Below, in pieces: positions 1 through 4,527 of a stretch of DNA of 8,846 nucleotides. The stretch spans positions 1-8,846 of the forward strand of contig JACDQO010000389.1 of the NCBI GenBank assembly GCA_015657605.1. The letters are read 5' to 3'. Numbering within the stretch: position 1 is the stretch's first letter; each line of letters opens with the position of its first letter. The stretch comes from Limnohabitans sp. Lineage in GTDB: Bacteria > Pseudomonadota > Gammaproteobacteria > Burkholderiales > Burkholderiaceae_C. Made by a program: the position numbers and the translations under genes. The notes under the pieces are model-generated. The model was not told where the DNA came from and did not search any database. It saw only the letters and a list, made by a program, of their open reading frames with translations.

Positions 1-838
1 CATTGAAGCGTGTGGTCTTGTCTTTGCGCCAGGTGAAGGTGTTGATGCTCTTGCCGGGGTGGGTGCGAAAGTCGTTTTCAAACAAACTGCCAGGCGTATC
101 CGAGTCCAGATTTGTGTGCACCAGGGAGGCCCGCATCCATGAGGTAGCGCTGAGGTTGTAGTCACCGCGCAAAGAGAAAGAGTCTTTGGTGCCACCGCTG
201 TGTTGCTGCCAATTGAGGCTGTCACGCTGAGAGCTGTAATGCGAAAACCGCAGACCCAGATCACCCCAGGTGTTGCTGGCACCCGAATCGATGCGCGTGA
301 AACCATCGGTGCTGTCGTGGCGAATGCCCATGTAGCCCGTGGGGGTGCGAGATGAACGCTGGGTCAGAAAGTTGACCGCACCCCCCACCGCATTGCTGCC
401 ATACAAAGAAGACGCAGCGCCTTTGACCACTTCGACACCGCTGGCACCGTTAATATTGATGGCGTTCAGGGCGTTGTGGTTGAACACTCCCAAGGGACGG
501 ATCGGAATCCCGTCTTCCAGGTACTGGTAAACCGACTGGGTGCTGATGGGTTGACGGATGCCCATGCTGTGCTGTTCATTGCCCAGGTCGTTCCAGAAGA
601 CACCCGGAATGCGGTTGATGACTTCACCCATGGTTTTGGGCTTGTCGGCATCCCATTCGGCACGGGTAACCGAGCCAATCGACACGGGGGTTTCGGACAA
701 CTTGGTTTCGGCACGGGAGCCGGAGACCACGATCGTGTCCAGGGGCGTGCTGTTTTGGGCCGAAGCAGCAGCACTCAAGCTGGCGAACAGGCCGAAAACG
801 GCCAGTGACATGGGGGAAAGTGCAAGGGAAATTTTCAT
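1..838 (-). CDS. TonB-dependent outer-membrane receptor, N-terminal part (probable copper/chalkophore uptake)
   Basis: The reading frame is open from an ATG at 838 to the left edge (279 codons), so the C-terminal part of the barrel is missing. Residues 1-27 form a signal peptide ending in Ala-Ser-Ala. A TonB-box-like DTIVVSGSR follows at about 34-42, then a plug domain: SETPVSIGSV, MGEVINRIPGV, YLEDGIPIRP, and the typical VEVVKGAASSLYGSNAVGGAVNF stretch at about 136-157 (key residues V-K-G-A, S-L-Y-G, G-G-A-V-N). Strands of the 22-stranded barrel begin after it. Such receptors import metal chelates or metals across the outer membrane using TonB-ExbB-ExbD energy. Copper as cargo is inferred from context: it is the last visible gene of an operon with a PCu(A)C chaperone and two CruR-like DUF2946 peptides, matching the BfrG-type copper-repressed receptor of Bordetella. 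No good Shine-Dalgarno precedes the ATG (GAAAACTTGTC), which fits controlled or coupled translation. Iron-siderophore or cobalamin transport cannot be excluded from sequence. Confidence 0.93.
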   Translation of the reverse strand, partial: MKISLALSPMSLAVFGLFASLSAAASAQNSTPLDTIVVSGSRAETKLSETPVSIGSVTRAEWDADKPKTMGEVINRIPGVFWNDLGNEQHSMGIRQPISTQSVYQYLEDGIPIRPLGVFNHNALNAININGASGVEVVKGAASSLYGSNAVGGAVNFLTQRSSRTPTGYMGIRHDSTDGFTRIDSGASNTWGDLGLRFSHYSSQRDSLNWQQHSGGTKDSFSLRGDYNLSATSWMRASLVHTNLDSDTPGSLFENDFRTHPGKSINTFTWRKDKTTRFN

Positions 839-935
839 GACAAGTTTTCAATCGATCGGACCCCATCAGCCGTTCAGGCCAAAGGCATTGACACGCACCG
901 AACACCAAACGGTGTGCAACACGTTGTGGAATGGA
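839..935 (-). promoter_or_regulatory. Leader between the second CruR-like ORF and the receptor gene, with alternative hairpins
   Basis: This 97-base gap lies in the transcript between the CruR-like stop codon and the receptor start. It contains ACACC (902-906) facing GGTGT (911-915), and also CACCG (896-900) facing CGGTG (910-914). The second pairing uses some of the same bases as the first, so the two short stems exclude each other. By analogy with CruR in Bordetella, this is where Rho-dependent termination would occur when copper relieves ribosome arrest. The stems are only 5 bp, so the structural claim is weak. The position in the operon is the better argument. Confidence 0.35.
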
Positions 936-1298
936 TCAATTGAAAACAGGCGGCCCGCGAGAGGGCAAAGGCGGGGCCGTGCTTGCGATCAGCACAGCCT
1001 CTGGCAGTCGCTGCACGATGTAAGCCCGTGCATCGGGCACATGGGCCAAAGCTGCCAGCCTGGGCGGCGGCAGTGCAGGGGTGGCGTGGGCGCACAGCGG
1101 GCAATCCATGCCGCTGCTCACCAGCGGGCCTTCACCCTCGCCTTGCACCACCAACTTCATGACGCCCATGCTGGAGCAGACCACCTCCATGGTTTTGGGC
1201 TGCAAGGTGGCCGCCAAAAACGACATGCCCACAAACAGCACATACCAGGCCAGCACAAGGCGGGCCAGGCGGCGCAGTGGGGCAGAAGTCCAGGTCAT
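936..1298 (-). CDS. CruR-like DUF2946 copper-responsive leader protein, second copy (RGPP ending)
   Basis: This is a 120-residue protein of the DUF2946 family. A basic N-terminus (RRLARL) precedes one hydrophobic segment (about residues 13-32). Next come VVCSSMGVMKLV with Cys41 and MDCPLC with Cys66 and Cys69. The C-terminus ends SRGPPVFN, with R114-G115-P116-P117 only three residues from the end. Family knowledge: CruR of Bordetella pertussis senses copper co-translationally through CxxC and arrests translation on a C-terminal RAPP motif, regulating downstream genes. This copy has Gly for Ala in that motif, so whether it stalls needs testing. It lies 37 bases after the copper chaperone stop and 97 bases before the receptor gene, so it would mainly gate the receptor. 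The start lacks a clear Shine-Dalgarno. TGATCAGCCCAT at the start nearly repeats TGATCGCCCAT at the chaperone's stop. The regulatory role is inferred from homology and position. Confidence 0.82.
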   Translation of the reverse strand: MTWTSAPLRRLARLVLAWYVLFVGMSFLAATLQPKTMEVVCSSMGVMKLVVQGEGEGPLVSSGMDCPLCAHATPALPPPRLAALAHVPDARAYIVQRLPEAVLIASTAPPLPSRGPPVFN

Positions 1299-1335
1299 GG
1301 GCTGATCAAAAGGGAATCAAGCAGTGAATGGGCGA

Positions 1336-1815
1336 TCAGTGCTTGTGCTTGTGGCCTTCGCCGTGCTTCATGGCCGGGGCGGCGGCGGTGCGGGCGGGCA
1401 CTTTCAGCTCCACCGACTGGCGCTTGCCGTCTTTGCCTTCCACCACCAGCGTCACGGGGACGGTGTCACCGTCTTTGACTTGGCCCTTCAGGTCCATCAG
1501 CATGACGTGGTAGCCGCCGGGCTTGAGGTCGACGGCTTTGCCCGCTGGCAAATCCAAGTTGGGCACAGCACGCATGCGCATCACGCCGCCGTCCATCGCC
1601 ATTTCATGCACCTCGACCACACCCGCCACAGGCGATTGGGCCGAAACCAGTTTGGCGTCTTGCGCCGATTGCAGTTGCATGAAGGCGCCCGTGGCCTTTT
1701 GCTGGGGCACGGTGGCGCGCACCCAGGCGTCTTTGACGGTGACTTGGGCTTGTGCGGACAGGGACACGGTCATGGCCAAAATAAGGGCAGACACAGACAA
1801 AGCGGGACGGAACAT
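1336..1815 (-). CDS. Periplasmic PCu(A)C copper chaperone
   Basis: The product is 159 residues with a signal peptide (about 1-23, ending AQA). It is followed by VTVKDAWVRATVP, the usual opening of the PCu(A)C (DUF461) cupredoxin-like fold. The diagnostic H-x10-M-x21-H-x-M copper(I) motif is exact: His70, Met81, His103 and Met105. The last residues (MKHGEGHKHKH) form a His/Met tail that in related proteins can bind extra copper. Members carry copper in the periplasm, classically to the CuA or CuB sites of cytochrome oxidases, and also accompany copper uptake systems. The neighbours, CruR-like genes on both sides and then a TonB receptor, favour a role in receiving imported copper. The start at 1815 is supported by AGGAG (complement of 1822-1826) six bases upstream. 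It is the second gene of the inferred operon. Confidence 0.95.
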   Translation of the reverse strand: MFRPALSVSALILAMTVSLSAQAQVTVKDAWVRATVPQQKATGAFMQLQSAQDAKLVSAQSPVAGVVEVHEMAMDGGVMRMRAVPNLDLPAGKAVDLKPGGYHVMLMDLKGQVKDGDTVPVTLVVEGKDGKRQSVELKVPARTAAAPAMKHGEGHKHKH

Positions 1816-1956
1816 GGATCACTCCTGGTGGTTATCGAACAGATGAAGAGACACAGACAGTGCGCAAGGGACACCCCATGGCGCAGGATGCACAGGCACA
1901 GGTGGACGCCTAAACCGACTCAGCCCCAGAGCGTCAGCGCATCAAGGGGCGGTGTT
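1816..1956 (-). promoter_or_regulatory. Leader between first CruR-like ORF and the copper chaperone; candidate Rho-dependent attenuator
   Basis: This 141-base transcribed gap follows the RAPP-ending ORF. In the RNA sense its second half is rich in pyrimidines (for example ACTGTCTGTGTCTCTTCATC), as expected of a Rho loading region exposed when ribosomes leave. It also holds a hairpin: TGCGC (1861-1865) pairs with GCGCA (1881-1885), with an inner GGG (1868-1870) / CCC (1874-1876) stem. In Bordetella, copper triggers Rho termination in the equivalent gap after cruR. The role here is inferred. No U-run follows the hairpin, so an intrinsic terminator is unlikely. Confidence 0.4.
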
Positions 1957-2334
1957 TCAGGCGAAAAAGATGGGGGGTGCGCGGGCTTGCCAGGGTTGAC
2001 CCAGCAAACTGGCCAGCCGCGCCGCTGGCAGGGCTTGCAACACATGGGACAAATGGCCCGTTGGCAACTGTGCCAGCACGTCGGCCGCAGGCGGCGCGAT
2101 CAGGGGCAAGCAGGCCGGGCAGTCGAGTGCGGTGTGTGCCACCGTACCGTCCTCATCGGCACCTGCGGCATCTACCTGCACCAGTTTCACGCCGCCAATG
2201 GCGCTGCAAACCAGCTGCACGGCTTCTGGCTTGACCAGTGGTGATGCCACCGCCGCCCCGACAAACAACGCAAACCACACCAGCACGAAGCGGGTGAGGC
2301 GGTGGGCGTTGCGCAGGGATTGCAGGCTGAACAT
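1957..2334 (-). CDS. cruR: CruR-like DUF2946 copper-responsive upstream regulator, first gene of the operon (RAPP ending)
   Basis: The product is 125 residues. A basic N-terminus (RNAHRLTR) leads into a hydrophobic segment at about 15-32. LVCSAIGGVKLV carries Cys43 and DCPAC carries Cys72 and Cys75. The C-terminus is ARAPPIFFA, with R118-A119-P120-P121. This is the layout of CruR (DUF2946) from Bordetella pertussis, where copper binding to the nascent CxxC relieves arrest on RAPP and lets Rho terminate transcription before the uptake genes. RAPP is also the arrest core of ApdA/ApdP-type stalling peptides. The CPxC lies about 45 residues before RAPP, so it would just have left the ribosome tunnel at arrest. 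The ATG at 2334 was chosen; a TTG at 2361 would add nine residues, and neither has a good Shine-Dalgarno. It heads the operon, 141 bases before the copper chaperone gene. Function is inferred from the family. Confidence 0.85.
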   Translation of the reverse strand: MFSLQSLRNAHRLTRFVLVWFALFVGAAVASPLVKPEAVQLVCSAIGGVKLVQVDAAGADEDGTVAHTALDCPACLPLIAPPAADVLAQLPTGHLSHVLQALPAARLASLLGQPWQARAPPIFFA

Positions 2335-2476
2335 GGCGCGAATTATGGCACCGAAGGCCAAGGCCCCATGGCCGCTACCGTCAAAAGCACCGGATGGACC
2401 TGATAGGCATCTTGGTGACTCTTTGGCCCGGGGCGATGGGCTAATCTTGGGCCTTTGTCACGCAAAGGAGACCCTC
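2335..2476. promoter_or_regulatory. Divergent intergenic region between cruR-like gene and GST gene
   Basis: This 142-base region separates two divergent genes and should hold both promoters. For the minus strand there is a good -10-like CATAAT (complement of 2342-2347), which would start transcription at or next to the cruR-like ATG and give a leaderless or near-leaderless mRNA. A separate TTGACG -35-like box (complement of 2379-2384) is too far from it (31 bases) and has no good -10 at 16-18 bases. For the plus strand I see only a strong ribosome site, AAGGAG at 2465-2470, and no convincing promoter. No copper-regulator operator was recognised. Confidence 0.35.
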
Positions 2477-3127
2477 ATGCTCACACTCTGCGGCTTTGCG
2501 GCCAGCAATTACCACAACAAAGTCAAATTGGCCTTGCTCGAAAAAGGCGTGCCTTTTGTAGAGGAGCTGGCCTGGGTGGGCGCGACAGACGCGCAAGCCA
2601 GCCCCTTGGGCAAAGTGCCTTACCTCAAGACGCCAGAGGGCGCCGTTTGCGAGTCGGCCGTGATGCTGGAATACATCGAGCAAAAGTACCCGCAAAACCC
2701 CTTGATCCCTGCCGACCCGTTTGCCGCTGCCAAGGTGCGCGAGCTGGCGTTGTTTTTGGACCTGCACCTGGAGTTGGTCGCGCGCAATTTGTACCCCGAA
2801 GCCTTTTTTGGCGGCAAGGTGAGCGACTCGGTCAAAGAGAAAACCGCCGCGCAGCTCGAAAAGAGCGTGGCTGCTTTTGCCAAGTTGGCCAAGTTCTCGC
2901 CCTTCATCGCGGGCGATAGCCTGAGCGTTGCCGACTGCGCCGCCGTGACCCACCTGCCCTTGGTGTCTGGCGCCACCAAGTTGATTTACGGCAAAGACTT
3001 TCTGGCCGAGCTGCCTGTGCGCGACTACCTCAAGATGATGGGCGAGCGTCCCCACATGCAGACCGTCAACGCGGACCGCAAAGCCAATATGGAATTGATG
3101 ATGTCACGCATGAAAGCCAAAAGCTGA
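2477..3127 (+). CDS. Glutathione S-transferase family protein
   Basis: The product is 216 residues, the usual size for a cytosolic bacterial GST. The N-terminal thioredoxin-like domain (about 1-75) has Ser10-Asn11 at the usual catalytic position, the cis-proline loop GKVPYL (45-50, Pro48), and Glu59-Ser60 that binds the glutamyl end of glutathione. The C-terminal helical domain (about 85-210) includes the SVAD N-capping box (150-153). The expected role is conjugation or reduction of electrophiles with glutathione, but the substrate cannot be told. AAGGAG (2465-2470) six bases before the ATG fixes the start. An upstream extension of the frame to 2132 runs through the opposite-strand cruR-like gene and is not part of this protein. 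It is transcribed divergently from the copper operon, and no functional link is evident. Confidence 0.92.
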   Translation: MLTLCGFAASNYHNKVKLALLEKGVPFVEELAWVGATDAQASPLGKVPYLKTPEGAVCESAVMLEYIEQKYPQNPLIPADPFAAAKVRELALFLDLHLELVARNLYPEAFFGGKVSDSVKEKTAAQLEKSVAAFAKLAKFSPFIAGDSLSVADCAAVTHLPLVSGATKLIYGKDFLAELPVRDYLKMMGERPHMQTVNADRKANMELMMSRMKAKS

Positions 3128-3154
3128 GTCTGTGCGCTTGAGCACTTAAGGCGC

Positions 3155-3200
3155 GTCAACCCCGGCCCATGGCCAATGCCATGCGGCAGCGGGGGTTGAC
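3155..3200. repeat. Nested inverted repeat between GST and the DksA-like gene
   Basis: GTCAACCCC (3155-3163) is perfectly complementary to GGGGTTGAC (3192-3200). Inside the loop, CATGGC (3168-3173) pairs with GCCATG (3178-3183) around CAAT. A further GTCAAC occurs at 3216-3221. It lies 28 bases after the GST stop and 43 bases before the next start. It could be a terminator for the GST gene (no T-run follows) or an operator for the next unit. The TTGAC arm also resembles a -35 box, but no good -10 follows at the right distance. Confidence 0.5.
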
Positions 3201-3242
3201 CCACATCAACACCGCGTCAACACAGGCGCCTAGGATGAAGCC

Positions 3243-3614
3243 ATGACTTCATCCAGCACCCTCAGCCTCTCCCTCTACCGCGAGCGCCTCTTGCAAGAGC
3301 GCACGCAGCTGCTGCAGCGCATTGCCGAGCAGCGCGGTGGTTTGGTCTCGCGCGTCGACATGGCCGCCGAGCACTTTGACAACAGCTTCCAGTCGCGCGC
3401 CCAGATCCGGACCGAGCGGCAAACCGAGTTCGCCATCAACGAACACGAAACCGCCGAGCTGGGAGACATCGAAGCGGCAATGGAACGCCTGGATGCGGGC
3501 ACCTATGGACAGTGCAGCGAGTGCGGCGTGACCATTGCACCCGCACGTCTGAACGCTTACCCGACCGCCAAACGCTGCATCGATTGCCAGATTTTGGCCG
3601 AGCAGCACCGTTGA
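3243..3614 (+). CDS. Short DksA/TraR-family C4 zinc-finger protein
   Basis: The product is 123 residues. Residues 10-85 are strongly helical and charged (YRERLLQERTQLLQRIAEQ, then IRTERQTEFAINEHETAEL), as in the DksA coiled coil. Residues 91-115 form a complete C4 zinc finger: Cys91-x2-Cys94-x17-Cys112-x2-Cys115, preceded by the family's MERLDAGTYGQC. DksA-type proteins enter the secondary channel of RNA polymerase and alter initiation, often with ppGpp. This one is shorter than true DksA (about 150 residues) and lacks a clear DxxDxA tip (VDMAAEHFDN is at that place), so it is probably a paralog rather than the main DksA. AGGA at 3232-3235 sits seven bases before the ATG. It forms a likely two-gene unit with the gene starting 20 bases downstream. 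Confidence 0.88.
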   Translation: MTSSSTLSLSLYRERLLQERTQLLQRIAEQRGGLVSRVDMAAEHFDNSFQSRAQIRTERQTEFAINEHETAELGDIEAAMERLDAGTYGQCSECGVTIAPARLNAYPTAKRCIDCQILAEQHR

Positions 3615-3634
3615 TTTTTTCACCAAGGATGTTG

Positions 3635-4009
3635 ATGAGCACTTTTCATGCAGTGGTCTGGATGGACCACCAAGAAGCCCATGTCGTCATGTTTGACCGT
3701 GAGCACGTTGAGGCCCAGCGCATCCAATCGCGCAGTCACCACAAACACCAAGGCAAGGCCAGTGACACGGCTGCCTTTTTCGCCGAAGTGGCCCAAGCCC
3801 TCACAGACACACACGAAGTGTTGGTGACGGGACCCGGTTTGGCGCGCGACGAATTCTGCGACTGGTGCGCAGCCCACCCCAAAAGTACCGTTGCAATCAT
3901 TGTCGACAGCATCGCCAGCGATCACCCCTCTGACGCGCAACTGGTCGCCATGGCCAAGCAGTACTTCAAGAAATTTGACGCGATGGCGATAGACCCTTCG
4001 CAGGCCTGA
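3635..4009 (+). CDS. Small eRF1/Pelota-like 'translational machinery protein'
   Basis: The product is 124 residues with no signal peptide or membrane segment. The pattern HAVVWMDHQEAHVVMF (5-20), a His-rich loop HHKH (35-38), EVLVTGPGLARDEFCDWC (61-78), VAIIVDSIASDHPSD (86-100) and a final helix AMAKQYFKKFDAM matches small betaproteobacterial proteins usually named translational machinery protein, with the fold of eRF1/Pelota domain 2. A function in ribosome rescue or release is suggested only by the fold; no GGQ motif is present. The start is ATG at 3635 because AAGGA (3625-3629) sits five bases before it; ATG at 3629 would overlap that site. It follows the DksA-like gene by 20 bases, so the two are probably co-transcribed. 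Family assignment is from memory of the motif pattern and is moderately sure. Confidence 0.75.
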   Translation: MSTFHAVVWMDHQEAHVVMFDREHVEAQRIQSRSHHKHQGKASDTAAFFAEVAQALTDTHEVLVTGPGLARDEFCDWCAAHPKSTVAIIVDSIASDHPSDAQLVAMAKQYFKKFDAMAIDPSQA

Positions 4010-4027
4010 GTGCTTGCTGCAGGCGAG

Positions 4028-4081
4028 GCCAGTTGGATGGGTGCATTCGGGTTCTTCCGGCTGCTCCCGAGCCTGACTGGC
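4028..4081. repeat. Nested inverted repeat upstream of the VOC gene
   Basis: GCCAGT (4028-4033) faces ACTGGC (4076-4081), and inside it TCGGG (4047-4051) faces CCCGA (4066-4070). It lies in the 88-base gap after the eRF1-like gene. It could serve as a weak terminator or as an mRNA structure just before the VOC start. No T-run follows the outer arm, and short arms like these can arise by chance. Confidence 0.3.
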
Positions 4082-4097
4082 TGATATGCTTTCGGGC

Positions 4098-4511
4098 ATG
4101 AACAGCCTTTTTCATTTCGCATTTCATGTCACCGACTTGGACGAAGCCCGTCGCTTTTATGGTGGCGTTCTGGGTTGCCAAGAGGGGCGCTCCACATCCA
4201 CTTGGGTGGACTTTGACTTTTTTTCGCACCAAATTTCTTTGCATTTGGGGGAGCCTTTCAAGACCACCTTGACGGGCCATGTGGGCGATCACCTGGTGCC
4301 CATGCCGCACTTTGGTCTGGTGTTGCAAAGAGACGATTGGCAAAATTTGGCCGACCGCCTGCAAGCGGCCAACATGGCGTTTGTGGTGCCGCCGCATTTG
4401 CGTTTTGCGGGCCAGCCGGGTGAGCAATGGACCATGTTTTTCATGGACCCGTTTGGCAACCCGATTGAGGTCAAGGGCTTCAGCAGTTTGAACACGGTTT
4501 ACAACACTTGA
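4098..4511 (+). CDS. VOC superfamily protein (glyoxalase/dioxygenase fold)
   Basis: The product is 137 residues in the usual single-chain two-module VOC layout. Module one starts FHFAFHVTDLDEARRFYGGVLG (His10 as likely metal ligand). Module two has MPHFGLVLQ (His71) and ends MDPFGNPIEVKGF with Glu124. These three form the conserved metal-binding set. VOC proteins use the site for isomerase, dioxygenase, fosfomycin/bleomycin resistance or lyase reactions. The sequence most resembles uncharacterised bacterial dioxygenase-like members, and I cannot assign a substrate. ATG at 4098 was chosen because the homologous core begins there; ATG at 4086 would add four residues. Neither has a clear Shine-Dalgarno. 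It converges with mrdA, with 12 bases between stop codons. Confidence 0.85.
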   Translation: MNSLFHFAFHVTDLDEARRFYGGVLGCQEGRSTSTWVDFDFFSHQISLHLGEPFKTTLTGHVGDHLVPMPHFGLVLQRDDWQNLADRLQAANMAFVVPPHLRFAGQPGEQWTMFFMDPFGNPIEVKGFSSLNTVYNT

Positions 4512-4527
4512 GCTTGTTCTAGCTCAA
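4508..4527. terminator. Perfect hairpin shared by the convergent VOC and mrdA gene ends
   Basis: TTGAGCT (4508-4514), loop TGTTCT, AGCTCAA (4521-4527) forms a 7-bp perfect stem. Each arm contains a stop codon: TGA 4509-4511 of the VOC gene, and the complement of 4524-4526 for mrdA. It is symmetric, so it reads alike on both strands and may work as a bidirectional terminator. The stem is AT-rich for this genome and no long T-run follows, so strength is uncertain. Confidence 0.45.

Noticed and set aside
558..1478. A 306-codon plus-strand frame across the receptor, second CruR copy and chaperone
   Set aside because: The opposite strand has clear homologs with signal peptides and metal motifs. 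This frame has odd His/Arg/Gln-rich composition and no domain.
1324..2244. A 306-codon plus-strand frame opposite the chaperone and first CruR copy
   Set aside because: Very rich in His, Gln and Arg, no domain, and antisense to well-supported genes.
2379..2384. TTGACG as the -35 box of the copper operon
   Set aside because: No acceptable -10 lies 16-18 bases downstream, and the good CATAAT is 31 bases away. Mentioned only as a possibility.
2132..2476. Upstream extension of the GST frame
   Set aside because: It overlaps the opposite-strand cruR-like gene. GST similarity begins at the ATG at 2477, which has a strong ribosome site.
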